Below are positions 44,889 to 54,383 of a stretch of DNA of 64,000 nucleotides, piece after piece. The stretch comes from Muricoccus pecuniae (lineage in GTDB: Bacteria > Pseudomonadota > Alphaproteobacteria > Acetobacterales > Acetobacteraceae), in assembly GCF_014199205.1 (NCBI RefSeq), contig NZ_JACIJD010000010.1, forward strand, positions 121,337 to 185,336. Reading direction: 5' to 3'. A program made the position numbers and the translations under genes. How positions within the stretch are numbered: position 1 is the first letter of the stretch; each line of letters starts with the position of its first letter. A model generated the notes under the pieces. It saw only the letters and a program-made list of their open reading frames with translations, was not told the origin of the DNA and did not search any database.

Positions 44889-45761
44889 GTGCTCGCCGCC
44901 TACGCCCAGCTCGCGGGATCGATGATCCTGACCGGCGCGAATGTCGCCGTGGCCAAGGCGCTGGCCGCGGCCCTGCCGGTGCCGCTCATCCTCGGCCTGC
45001 GCTGCCTCATCGCCTGCGCCGTGCTGCTGCCCCTAGCGCTATGGCGGGACGGCGTGCCGCGTGCCCGCGGCGCCGTGCTGTGGAACCTCCTCCTCCAGGC
45101 CGCGACGGGTACCGTTCTCTACAACGCCGCCCTTCTCGCGGGGCTCCGCCACACCACGGCGCTGGAGGGCGGGCTGGTCCTGGCGACCATGCCCGCGGTC
45201 GTGGCCCTCGGCAGCGCCCTGTGGTTGCGCGAGAGCGTTCCGCCCCGCGGCTGGGCCGCCGTGGTGCTCGCCGCGGGGGGCATGGCCGCCATCGTCCTCG
45301 CCCGCGGCGGGGGAGGGGAGGGGAGCGCGCTCGGGAACGCCCTCATCTTCCTCGGCGTCTGCGGCGAGGCCGCCTACGTGCTTCTGGCCAAACGGGCTGC
45401 CGGGGCGCTGCCGCTGCTCACGGCCAGCCTGTGGATGCAGGGCTTCTCCGCCGCGTTGATCCTGCCGGCCTGGTTGCCGGAAGCGGGTGCCACCGCCCGT
45501 CTCGCTGACCCGTTCCTTCTGATCTTGCTGGTTCTGCACGCTCTCACCGCCAGCGTCTTCTCGCTCCTTCTCTGGTACGGCGGGCTGCGCCGTGCCACGG
45601 CCGGCACCGCGGGCGTGCTCACGGCCTTTCTGCCCGCTACGGCGGCGGTGACGGCCATTCTGTTTCTGGGCGAGGTCCCGACCCTTGCCCACGCTCTCGG
45701 CTTTGCTCTGCTTCTCGCAAGCATTCTTCTCGCCACCTGGCCCGAAAGATCCCTGCGCTGA
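44889..45761 (+). CDS. EamA/DMT-family permease
   Basis: 290 residues from GTG 44889, ten predicted membrane helices in two EamA repeats (about 5-140 and 150-285), for example NVAVAKALAAALPVPLILGLRCLIA and GVCGEAAYVLLAKRAAGALPLLTASL. Drug/metabolite exporter type; no substrate can be assigned. From about 45450 on codon use becomes less GC-biased, which continues into the next, probably acquired gene. Confidence 0.88.
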   Translation: MLAAYAQLAGSMILTGANVAVAKALAAALPVPLILGLRCLIACAVLLPLALWRDGVPRARGAVLWNLLLQAATGTVLYNAALLAGLRHTTALEGGLVLATMPAVVALGSALWLRESVPPRGWAAVVLAAGGMAAIVLARGGGGEGSALGNALIFLGVCGEAAYVLLAKRAAGALPLLTASLWMQGFSAALILPAWLPEAGATARLADPFLLILLVLHALTASVFSLLLWYGGLRRATAGTAGVLTAFLPATAAVTAILFLGEVPTLAHALGFALLLASILLATWPERSLR

Positions 45762-45775
45762 AACCCTGGCTAATC

Positions 45776-47758
45776 CTGACCGTCCCGGAACTCCTTAATC
45801 TCTCGCCGGAGGACGTCGCCGCACGACTTGCCTATGTCCAGGCTTCCCGCCACGCCACACTTGAACTCTCCCAGCGCGCGGCCTGGGTCTCGACCGCGCG
45901 GCTTCTCCGATCGGCCCTGGTCACGCCGGAAGCAGCCAAATGGACGGTGATGCTCGAATACGACCTGCTGCGCCTGGAGAAGCGCGCCGATTGCGTGATC
46001 CTAACCGACCGCGCCGTATTCGTCCTGGAGATCAAGGATGGTGCTGCCGGCCATCATGCCGCGGACCTCCGTCAGGCCGAGGATTATGCGCTCGACCTCC
46101 GCGATTTTCATGCTGGCTGCCGTGACCTGCCGATCATTCCCGTCCTCGTCGCTACCCACGCTCCCGCCGTGCCTTTTGAGCCACCGTTGATCTGGCACGG
46201 CGTCTCGCCTCCTGTGCGCGCCAATAATCGCGTGCTCGGCGACATTCTTCTTGCCGTCCAAGTGGCCATTGCTCTGCCGGTTACGCCGCTGAATCATGCT
46301 GCCTGGCTCAGGGCGCCCTACAGGCCGGTACCGAACGTGCTCGAAGCCGCGACCATGCTCTTCGACCGGCACCGCAGTGCCGAGATGGTGTCCGCCCGTG
46401 CGGATGCTGCGAATCTGAATCGCACCACGGATGCGGTGCGCCGCGCTATTGCCGCCGCGCGTGAAGCAGGGGAGCAGGTTGCCATTTTTATCACGGGCAT
46501 TCCCGGCGCCGGGAAGACCCTCTGTGGCCTGAACATCGTCTTCGGCGCCTTGCGTGAGGACGGTGCCGCCTTCCTTACCGGGAACGCTCCCCTGATTGAG
46601 GTTCTGCGCGAGAGCCTTGTCCGCCGCGCTGTCGCCGATGGCGGGCGGCGTTCCAGTAAGCGTTCCGAGGCCGTCACCGCTCTCCAGAATGTCCATCGTT
46701 TTCTCGAGCACTACGTCGAGCGCCCGGCCGATGTCCCCGAAGCCCGCGTAATCGTCTTTGACGAGGCACAGCGTGCCTGGGACCGGGCCCAGGCCACCAA
46801 GCCATCTCAGCGGCGCGGCGCAAGCAGGCTGCGGGACAGTGAGCCCGCCCACACGCTGGAGATCATGGGCCGCCACACCGACTGGTCCGTTGTTATTGCC
46901 CTGATTGGCAACGGGCAGGAGATCAACACGGGCGAGGCCGGTCTGGCAGAGTGGGGGCGCGTCATAGCCGCCTCGCCGGGCTGGCGGGCGGTGGCGCCGG
47001 AACGTGCCATCCGCGCGTCCGTAGCCACACAGCGCCTTGCCGAAGGCCCACAACCCTGGCTGACCCTGGACGACGATCTCGACCTCGCTATCCCCATGCG
47101 CTCCGTCCGCGATCCGCAAGGCGCTCCCTGGGTGGATGCGGTCCTGGCGGGAGATGTGGAGAATGCCGCCAGCATTGCCCGTGATGCCGGCGGCGTCCCT
47201 TATTTCCTTACCCGTGACCTTGCGGCTATGCGCGCTTCGCTGCGTCATCTCTCACGCGGGATGCGTCGTGCCGGCCTTGTTGCCTCCTCTGGCGCACGCC
47301 GTCTGCGCGCCGAAGGCTTGGGTGTGCAGGCCGCCGATATTCCTCACTGGTTCCTGGACCGTTGGCCCGACATCCGGGCCTCGGACGCCCTCGAGACCTA
47401 TGCAACCTAGTATGACTGTCAGGGCCTTGAGCTGGACCAAGTCGGTCTCGCCTGGGGAGGCGACATGCTTCGTGACCCGGATGGCTGGCGCATGCGCACC
47501 TTGTCCGGCGCCCGCTGGAATATGGTTCGCGGCGCGACGGAGCGCGCCTTCACTCTCAACACGTACCGCGTCCTCCTCACCCGCGCCCGGTATAAGACCG
47601 TGATCTGGATCCCACCCGGCAGCCCTGCGGGCGATGCCTGGCATGACCCGACCCGCGATGCCGCCGAGATGGATGCAGTAGCGGCCTACCTCCTGGCCTG
47701 CGGTGCCCGACCGCTCGAGGCTACACCCGCGACAGAGACTCTCCCCGGGCTGCTATAA
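45776..47758 (+). pseudogene. Nuclease-helicase (DUF2075-type) gene interrupted by one in-frame amber codon
   Basis: One frame carries conserved sequence from about 45776 to 47758 but lacks an ATG/GTG/TTG before GTG 45947 and has TAG at 47408-47410. N-terminal region: LEYDLLRLEKRADCVILTD...VLEIKDG, a PD-(D/E)xK-type nuclease core (Asp, then ExK). Then Walker A GIPGAGKT (about 46498-46521) and Walker B VIVFDEAQRAWD. After the amber codon the same frame continues with QGLELDQVGLAWGGD and VLLTRARYKTVIW, equivalent to helicase motifs V and VI. So the ATPase is cut between its core motifs. Third positions are richer in T/A than in neighbours, pointing to transfer. May be recently inactivated, or read through. 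Confidence 0.75.
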
Positions 47759-47764
47759 GGGCCT

Positions 47765-48607
47765 ATGCTCCGCCTCCTCCTCGCCTTCCTCCTCCTCGCC
47801 ACCCCTGCCAGGGCTGCCGAGCTGAAGATCGCCACCTGGAACCTCGCCTGGCTCACCACCCGGCCAGCCGGGGATCGGGACCTGCCCCGTGACCTGCAGG
47901 CGAGGGAGCCGGGCGACATCGACCGCCTGCGGGGCTACGCCGCCCGCCTCGCGGCCGATGTGATCGCCCTGCAGGAGGTGGACGGCCCCGAGGCCGCCGC
48001 CCTGGTGCTCGACCCCGGGGACTGGCGCTTCTTTTTCCCGGAGGAGCGGGACGTGCAGCGCGCCGGCATCGCCGTCCGGCGCTCCATCCCTGCCCGCCAG
48101 CACCCGGATCTCGCCGCGCTCGACCTGCATGGCGGGGCCCGCTTCTCGCTGCGCCGGGGCGTGGACGTGACGGTGGGGCAGGGGCCATCCGCCCTGCGCC
48201 TCCTCTCCGTCCATCTCAACGCCGGCTGCCGGGAGCCCGACGATGCCGGGCGGGAATGCGAGAGCCTCGCGCGCCAGGCCGGGATCCTGGCCGGCTGGAT
48301 CGAGGCGCGGCAGCGGGCCGGGGAGGCTTTCGCGATCGCCGGCGACTTCAACCGCCGTTTCGACCGCGACCCCGCGATCCTGCCCGCGCTGGAGCGCGCC
48401 GCGCCGCTCACCCGCACGACGGCCGGGCGGTCCAATCCCTGCTGGGGCGGGCGGCCCTTCATCGACCATATCCTCCTCGGCGGCGCGGCGAGGGAGTGGA
48501 TGGTGCCGGGCAGCCTGCGGGTCCTCGTCTATGCGGAGCAGGGGCGGGAATGGCGGCGGCGCCTCTCGGACCACTGCCCCGTCAGCGTGACGCTCGACAT
48601 CCCCTGA
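47765..48607 (+). CDS. Secreted endonuclease/exonuclease/phosphatase-fold protein
   Basis: 280 residues with a signal peptide (MLRLLLAFLLLATPARA). EEP (DNase I-like) motifs: KIATWNLAWL, VIALQEVDG, LLSVHLNAGC, AIAGDFNRRFD, and C-terminal RRRLSDHCPVSVTLD with catalytic Asp/His. Acts outside the cytoplasm on nucleic acid or phospho-ester substrates; exact substrate unknown. Starts 6 nt after the end of the broken nuclease-helicase gene. Confidence 0.88.
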   Translation: MLRLLLAFLLLATPARAAELKIATWNLAWLTTRPAGDRDLPRDLQAREPGDIDRLRGYAARLAADVIALQEVDGPEAAALVLDPGDWRFFFPEERDVQRAGIAVRRSIPARQHPDLAALDLHGGARFSLRRGVDVTVGQGPSALRLLSVHLNAGCREPDDAGRECESLARQAGILAGWIEARQRAGEAFAIAGDFNRRFDRDPAILPALERAAPLTRTTAGRSNPCWGGRPFIDHILLGGAAREWMVPGSLRVLVYAEQGREWRRRLSDHCPVSVTLDIP

Positions 48608-48656
48608 CCCTCCCGCGCGTTGCGCCTGGGATCCGCATCCGTCCCGGGGAGCCCGC

Positions 48657-49541
48657 ATGCCTGCCCAATCCGACCTCCATGATTTCCTCGCCGCCTGCCG
48701 CGTGACCGACGGCAGCGGCTTCTCCCTCGCCGACCGCCGTTCCGACGAGGATGGCGGCATCGGTTTGGACAAGAAGTCGGGCGAGGAGGCGCTGCGCTCC
48801 GCGGTGGCCCGCATCTCGGAACAGCAGGAGCGGCTCTACGCCGATGCGCGCTGGTCCGTGCTCTGCATCCTCCAGGGCACGGATGCCTCGGGCAAGGACG
48901 GCGCCATCAAGCACGTCTTCTCCGGCGTGAACCCGCAGGGGATGCGCGTGGAATCCTTCTCCGCCCCCAGCACGCTGGAGCGCTCGCACGGCTTCCTCTG
49001 GCGCCACGACATGCTGCTGCCGCGCCGCGGGCGCATCGGCGTCCATAACCGCTCCTGGTACGAGGAGGTGCTCGTCCCCCGCGTTCAGCCCTCCGTCCTC
49101 CAGGCCTCGCCGCTGCCGGCGGCACTGGTCGGGCCCGGTATCTGGGCGGAGAGGCTGGAGGACATCGCGGCCCATGAACGCTACCTCGCGCGGCAGGGCA
49201 TGCTCGTCCTGAAGTTCTTCTTCCATCTCGGCAGCGAGGAGCAGCGCGAGCGCTTGCTCGCGCGGATCGACGAGCCCGCGAAGAACTGGAAGTTCCAGCT
49301 CGGCGACCTCGCCGACCGCGCGCTCTACGGCAAGTACATGGAGGCCTATGAGGAGGCGATCCGCGCCACCGCAGCGCCGCACGCGCCGTGGTTCGTCATC
49401 CCCGCGGACCGCAAGTGGCTCGCACGGCTGCTGATCGCGGAGACCGTGGCGCGAGAGATGGAGCGGCTCGACCTGCAGTTCCCGCAACTCGATTCCGCCG
49501 GCAAGGCCGCGCTGCTGCGCGCGCGGGACGCGCTCGCCTGA
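48657..49541 (+). CDS. ppk2: Polyphosphate kinase 2 family (PPK2) nucleotide phosphotransferase
   Basis: 294 residues, P-loop kinase that transfers phosphate from polyphosphate to nucleotides. Walker A LQGTDASGKDG (about 72-82), lid segment FSAPSTLERSHGFLWRHDMLLPRRG, Walker B-like IGVHNRSWYEEVLVPRV, and FFFHLGSEEQRERLLARI. The NRS(W/Y)YE form and single-domain length suggest the PPK2 branch acting on AMP/ADP, but class cannot be decided by eye. Stands alone. Confidence 0.92.
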   Translation: MPAQSDLHDFLAACRVTDGSGFSLADRRSDEDGGIGLDKKSGEEALRSAVARISEQQERLYADARWSVLCILQGTDASGKDGAIKHVFSGVNPQGMRVESFSAPSTLERSHGFLWRHDMLLPRRGRIGVHNRSWYEEVLVPRVQPSVLQASPLPAALVGPGIWAERLEDIAAHERYLARQGMLVLKFFFHLGSEEQRERLLARIDEPAKNWKFQLGDLADRALYGKYMEAYEEAIRATAAPHAPWFVIPADRKWLARLLIAETVAREMERLDLQFPQLDSAGKAALLRARDALA

Positions 49542-49710
49542 GAGGCACGGAATCGTGAATCCGTAGATGAGGCCTGCGCTGCGCCGGTTTCGTGGCGGCG
49601 CGCGCCGGGCAAGACTATGCATTAACAAGACGCAATGCACACGGCCCGGTTCGGGACGCAACCTTGGGAAGCTCCATTCCTTGGAGCCTTGAAGCTGCCA
49701 GGGGTTGCCG

Positions 49711-50454
49711 ATGACCGATGCCCGCACATCCCGTCGAACCCTGCTCGCTGCCACCACCGCGCTGATCGGCCTCTCCGGCACCGCTTCGGCGCGCACGGTT
49801 CACGGGCTGCCCTGGACGAGCAACGAGGTCTATCCACCTGCGGAGGCGCGGCCCGGCCCCTGGCTGTTCTTCACCGCCGACGAGGCCGCGGCGGTCGAGG
49901 CCATCGTGGACCGCCTCATCCCCGCCGACGAACTCGGCCCCGGCGGCAAGGATGCGGGCTGCGCCGTCTTCATCGACCGCCAGCTCGCGGGCCCCTATGG
50001 CCGTTGCGAGGGCATGTACATGCAGGGCCCCTTTCCGCCGAACCCGCTGCCCACCCAGGGCTTCCAGTCCTCGGTTGCCTTCGCCAGTGCCTACCGCCAG
50101 GGACTTGCCGCGCTGGCCGCGCATGTCGGGCGCAGCTTCGGCGGTCGGAAGGTGCAGCAGCTCTCCGGCGAGGAGCTCGACCGCCTTCTCACCTCGATGG
50201 AGAAGCGCGAGACCAACACGCCGGAATTCAACGCGAGCGGCCTTTTCGACCTGATCCACAACAACACGATGGAGGGCTTCTTCGCCGACCCGATCTATGG
50301 CGGCAACCGCGACATGGCGGGGTGGAAGCTCCTCGGCTTCCCCGGCACGCGCTACGACTACCGCGACGTGATCGCCCGGCCAAACCGGCGCTACGAACTG
50401 CCGCCCGTCAGCCTCCTCGGAAGACCGGATTGGAACCGCGGGGGGCGCGGCTGA
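49711..50454 (+). CDS. Gluconate 2-dehydrogenase subunit 3-like Tat protein
   Basis: 247 residues. Twin-arginine signal (TSRRTLLAATTALIGLSG), then the subunit-3 pattern FFTADEAAAVEAIVDRLIPADELGPGGKDAGCAVFIDRQL and GFFADPIYGGNRDMAGWKLLGFPG. In the gluconate/sorbitol/fructose dehydrogenase family this small subunit helps export and stability of the flavoprotein. ATG 49711 chosen over TTG 49705. Immediately followed by the GMC subunit with TGATG overlap. Confidence 0.92.
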   Translation: MTDARTSRRTLLAATTALIGLSGTASARTVHGLPWTSNEVYPPAEARPGPWLFFTADEAAAVEAIVDRLIPADELGPGGKDAGCAVFIDRQLAGPYGRCEGMYMQGPFPPNPLPTQGFQSSVAFASAYRQGLAALAAHVGRSFGGRKVQQLSGEELDRLLTSMEKRETNTPEFNASGLFDLIHNNTMEGFFADPIYGGNRDMAGWKLLGFPGTRYDYRDVIARPNRRYELPPVSLLGRPDWNRGGRG

Positions 50455-52223
50455 TGCGCCGCCTTCCCCGCAAGGACGCCGTGATCATCGGCCTGGGATG
50501 GACGGGCGCCATCATGGGCTGGGAGCTCTGCCAGGCCGGGTTGCAGGTCGTGGCGCTGGAGCGCGGCCCCTGGCGCGACACGGCGAGCGACTTCAACATC
50601 GGCACGGCGCCGGACGAGCTGCGCTACGGCATTCGCGGCGAGCTCTTTCTGAACAATTCGCAGGACACGGTGACGGCGCGCAACACGGTGGACCAGTTGG
50701 CGCTGCCGATCCGCAAATGGGGCAGCTTCCTGCCCGGCAACGGCGTGGGCGGCGCGGGCGTGCACTGGAACGGCCACACCTGGCGCTTCCTGCCGAGCGA
50801 CTTCCTCATGCGTAGCCACTATCTGCAGAAGTACGGCGAGGGGGTCTTCCCGGAGAACCACACGATCCAGGACTGGGGCGTCACCTATGACGAGCTGGAG
50901 CCGTACTACGACAAGTTCGAGTATCTGGCCGGCATCTCCGGACAGGCCGGCAACGTCAAGGGCGAGATCCTGCCGGGCGGGAACCCCTTCGAGGGCTGGC
51001 GCGAGCGCGCCTATCCAACCCCGCCGCTGAAGATGCAGCACGCGCAGAACCTGTTCAGCCGTGCCGCGACTGAGCTGGGCTTCAAGCCCTTCCCAATGCC
51101 CTCGGGCAACATTTCCCAGGCCTACACCAACCCGCTCGGCGTCACCCTCGCGCCCTGCACCTATTGCGGCTTCTGCGAGCGCTTCGGCTGCGCGAACTAC
51201 TCGAAGTCATCCCCGCAGACGACGGTCCTCCCCGTGCTCATGCGCCATCCCGGCTTCGAGGCGCGCGTGCAGTGCGAGGTGGTGCGCGTGCTCAAGAGCG
51301 CGGACGGCAAGACCGCCACCGGCGTCGTCTATATCGACGCGCAGGGGGAGGAGTGGGAGCAGCCGGCCGATCTCGTCATCATGGCCGCCTACCAGCTCTG
51401 GAACGTGCGCCTGATGCTCTACTCCGGCATCGGCCGGCCCTATGACCCGAGCACGGGCGAGGGGGTCGTCGGCAAGAACTACGCCTACCAGGCCAATTCC
51501 GCGGTCAACGGCTTCTTCGACAGCAGCCACGCCTTCAACCACTGGGCCGGTGCGGGCTCGCTCGGCATCACCGCCGACGAGTACAACGGCGACAATTTCG
51601 ACCATAGCGGCCTGAACTTCGTCGGCGGCGCGAACATCAACTGCACGAGCTTTCACGCGCGCCCCATCTCCGCGCGCCCCATCCCGCCCGGCACGCCGCG
51701 TTGGGGAAGCGCCTGGAAGAAGGCGACGCGCGAAAACTATGGCAGCTTCGCCAATGTCGGAAGCCAGGGCTGCAACATGTCGTACCGCGACAACTACCTG
51801 GACCTCGACCCCACCTACAAGGACCGCCTCGGCCGCCCGCTCCTGCGCATGACCTTCGACTTCAAGGCGAACGAGGAACGCATGTCCGCCTATGTCACGG
51901 ACAAGATGGTGCCGATCATGCGGGCCATGGGCGCGAAACAGATCGTGGCAAATCCCAAGAAGGGGCCGTGGAACGTGGTCCCCTACCAGACCACCCACAA
52001 CACGGGCGGCGCCATCATGGGCGACAATCCCCGGACATCGGCGGTGAACAAGTACCTGCAGGTCTGGGACATGCCGAACGTCTTCGTGCTCGGCGCCTCC
52101 GCCTTCCCGCAGAATGCCGGCTACAACCCGACGGGGACGGTGGGCGCGCTCACCTATCACGCGGCGGAGGCCATCACGAAGCAGTACCTGAAGAACCCCG
52201 GCCAGCCGCTGGTGCAGGCCTGA
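50454..52223 (+). CDS. GMC-family dehydrogenase flavoprotein subunit
   Basis: 589 residues. FAD Rossmann motif VIIGLGWTGAIMGWELCQAG with Glu at the end of strand 2 (LERG), GVGGAGVHWNGHTWRF, a four-cysteine segment CTYCGFCERFGC (235-246) proposed to bind a 3Fe-4S cluster in this dehydrogenase type, and C-terminal HNTGGAIMGDNP, AFPQNAGYNPTGTVGALTYHAAE with the catalytic His/Asn pair. Membrane-bound periplasmic oxidation of a sugar, sugar acid or alcohol, electrons going to the cytochrome subunit. No Tat signal of its own: exported as a complex with subunit 3. Confidence 0.94.
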   Translation: MRRLPRKDAVIIGLGWTGAIMGWELCQAGLQVVALERGPWRDTASDFNIGTAPDELRYGIRGELFLNNSQDTVTARNTVDQLALPIRKWGSFLPGNGVGGAGVHWNGHTWRFLPSDFLMRSHYLQKYGEGVFPENHTIQDWGVTYDELEPYYDKFEYLAGISGQAGNVKGEILPGGNPFEGWRERAYPTPPLKMQHAQNLFSRAATELGFKPFPMPSGNISQAYTNPLGVTLAPCTYCGFCERFGCANYSKSSPQTTVLPVLMRHPGFEARVQCEVVRVLKSADGKTATGVVYIDAQGEEWEQPADLVIMAAYQLWNVRLMLYSGIGRPYDPSTGEGVVGKNYAYQANSAVNGFFDSSHAFNHWAGAGSLGITADEYNGDNFDHSGLNFVGGANINCTSFHARPISARPIPPGTPRWGSAWKKATRENYGSFANVGSQGCNMSYRDNYLDLDPTYKDRLGRPLLRMTFDFKANEERMSAYVTDKMVPIMRAMGAKQIVANPKKGPWNVVPYQTTHNTGGAIMGDNPRTSAVNKYLQVWDMPNVFVLGASAFPQNAGYNPTGTVGALTYHAAEAITKQYLKNPGQPLVQA

Positions 52224-53476
52224 TGCGCGCGCGCCTCCTCGCCGCGGCCGCCGGCATCGCGGCCCTGCTCGGCACGACGCCGCTGGCAGCCGCGCCCGAC
52301 AACTTCGACCAGGCCGAGCGCGGCCGCTACCTCGTCATTCTCGGCGACTGCGCGGCCTGCCACATGAACCCGAACGGCAGCAACACGGGCTCGCAGGGAT
52401 TCGTGGGCGGCCGCAGGATCGAGACGCCCTTCGGCGAGATCGCAACCCCCAACATCACGCCCGACCGCGAGACCGGCATCGGCACATGGTCCGCGGACGA
52501 CTTCTACCGCGCCATGCACGAGGGCATCCGCCCCAACGGCGCGCGGCTCTATCCCGCCTTTCCCTACACCTACTTCACCCGCATGCCGCGCGGGGACACC
52601 GACGCGATTTTCGCCTATCTCAACACGCTGGACCCGGTCCGCAATCCCGTGGACCGCAACACGCTGCCCTTCCCCTTCAACATCCGGGCGTCGATGCTCG
52701 CCTGGAACGCGCTCTTCTTCGAGCCCGGCGAGTTCAGACCGGACCCGAACCGCTCGCCCGAATGGAACCGCGGCGCCTATATCGTGGAGGGCCCTGGCCA
52801 TTGCGGCGCCTGCCACACGCCGAAGAACCTCCTCGGCGGCGACCGCGCGAGCCAGCGCCTCGGCGGCGGCCCGCTTCAGGGCTGGTACGCGACGAACCTG
52901 ACGACGGAGGAGCGCACGGGCATCGGAAGCTGGAGCGTCGAGGAGATCGCCGAGTACCTCAAGAACGGCCGCAACGCGCGCAGCGCGGCCTCCGGCCCTA
53001 TGGCGGAGGTGGTGGAGTACTCCACGGCGCTGATGACGGACGCGGATCTCCGCGCCATCGCCGTCTACCTGAAGGAGCCGCCCGCGCAGGCGCCCGCCCC
53101 GGCCGCCCGCACCGCCCTCGTCGCTACGGATGAGCGCATGAGGCAGGGCGAGGCGCTTTACGTCGACCGCTGTATGGCCTGCCACACGCGAAGCGGCGAG
53201 GGAGTGCCGCGGATGTTCCCGCGCCTCGCCGGCAGCCAGGTCGTGCAGCAGGAGGGGAACGAGACGGTGCTGCGCGTCGTGCTCCAGGGCGTGCGCGCCG
53301 CCTACTCGCCGCACGCGCCGACCTCGCCCGCCATGCCCGCCTTCGGCTGGCGCCTGGATGACGAGCAGACAGCCGCGGTAACGACCTATATCCGCAACGC
53401 CTGGGGTAATGCCGCGCCGGCCGTCACGGCCGGGGAGGCGGCGAGGATGCGCGAGCGCTTGCGGGACCGCCCCTGA
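52223..53476 (+). CDS. Triheme membrane-bound cytochrome c subunit of the GMC dehydrogenase
   Basis: 417 residues. Signal peptide (about 1-24) and three CxxCH heme sites: CAACH (43-47), CGACH (194-198) and CMACH (317-321), each with a downstream Met ligand region. This is the cytochrome subunit that passes electrons to ubiquinone or the oxidase. ATG 52223 overlaps the flavoprotein stop (TGATG). Operon order subunit 3 - GMC - cytochrome c is the standard one. Confidence 0.93.
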   Translation: MRARLLAAAAGIAALLGTTPLAAAPDNFDQAERGRYLVILGDCAACHMNPNGSNTGSQGFVGGRRIETPFGEIATPNITPDRETGIGTWSADDFYRAMHEGIRPNGARLYPAFPYTYFTRMPRGDTDAIFAYLNTLDPVRNPVDRNTLPFPFNIRASMLAWNALFFEPGEFRPDPNRSPEWNRGAYIVEGPGHCGACHTPKNLLGGDRASQRLGGGPLQGWYATNLTTEERTGIGSWSVEEIAEYLKNGRNARSAASGPMAEVVEYSTALMTDADLRAIAVYLKEPPAQAPAPAARTALVATDERMRQGEALYVDRCMACHTRSGEGVPRMFPRLAGSQVVQQEGNETVLRVVLQGVRAAYSPHAPTSPAMPAFGWRLDDEQTAAVTTYIRNAWGNAAPAVTAGEAARMRERLRDRP

Positions 53477-54366
53477 GCCTGCCCCGCTACTTCGGACGGG
53501 TCACAGGCTCCGGGAAGGTCAACCGACGCGCTTGGCTTGCCGCTATCGGGACCGCCCTCTCGGCGGCCTGCTCGCCGCTTGATCTCGCCAACGCCCTCAC
53601 GCCAAGGCGTGGCACGACGCTCTCGGCCGGCCTGCGCTACGGCCCGGGGGAGCGCGGCCTCTACGACCTCTATCGCCCAGCCGCGGCGCGGGAGGATGCG
53701 CCGCTGGTCGTGTTCTTCTATGGCGGGGGCTGGCGCAGCGGGGAGCGCGGCGACTACGGGTTCGCCGCGCACGCCCTCGCTTCCCTCGGCGTGCTCGTCG
53801 CCGTGCCGGACTACCGCCTCTTTCCCGGGACACGATGGCCGGGCTTCGTGGAGGACGGCGCCGCCGCGGTGCGCGCCATCCGGGCCGGGCCAGGGCAGGG
53901 GCGGCCCGTTTTCCTCATGGGGCATTCGGCGGGGGCCTTCATCGCCCTCTCCCTTGCCGCGGACCCGGGCTGGCTCGGGCCGGAGCGCGGAACACTGGCC
54001 GGTGCCGTCGGACTGGCAGGCCCCTATGACTTCGGGCCCGAGGACGACCCCCAGGGCATTTTCGCCGCGGCTCCCGGGGCGCGTGCCCGGGCGGCCCCGG
54101 CGGACGAGGCCCGCCTGCGCGGCGCGCCGCCCCTCCTGCTGCTTCACGGCACGGAGGACGACACGGTGCGCCCCGCCCAGACCACGCGCTTCGCGGCGCT
54201 GGCCCGGTCGCAAGAGGTGGAGGTGGAGGCGCGGTTGCTGCCGGGTCTCGGCCACGTCGGGATCATCGCCGCCCTTGCGGGGCCGGTCCGTGCCCTCGGG
54301 CTGGCAGGCGCGCCGGTGCTCGAGACGATCGGCGCGTGGCTGCTGCGCCGCGCGCCCCCTGCCTGA
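53473..54366 (+). CDS. Alpha/beta-hydrolase (carboxylesterase-like), probable lipoprotein; start uncertain
   Basis: Conserved coding begins by about 53518 (NRRAWLAAIGTALSAAC, a lipobox LSAAC; then SPLDLANALTPR) but there is no ATG, GTG or TTG before GTG 53710. The only plausible start is CTG 53473, overlapping the cytochrome stop as CTGA. From there: 297 residues, oxyanion FFYGGGW, nucleophile GHSAGA, HGTEDDTVRP with catalytic Asp, and GLGHVG with catalytic His. Starting at GTG 53710 would remove the signal peptide and first strands. Esterase on the cell envelope; substrate unknown. Confidence 0.78.
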   Translation: MSLPRYFGRVTGSGKVNRRAWLAAIGTALSAACSPLDLANALTPRRGTTLSAGLRYGPGERGLYDLYRPAAAREDAPLVVFFYGGGWRSGERGDYGFAAHALASLGVLVAVPDYRLFPGTRWPGFVEDGAAAVRAIRAGPGQGRPVFLMGHSAGAFIALSLAADPGWLGPERGTLAGAVGLAGPYDFGPEDDPQGIFAAAPGARARAAPADEARLRGAPPLLLLHGTEDDTVRPAQTTRFAALARSQEVEVEARLLPGLGHVGIIAALAGPVRALGLAGAPVLETIGAWLLRRAPPA

Positions 54367-54383
54367 GGGCGCGGAACGGCGGG

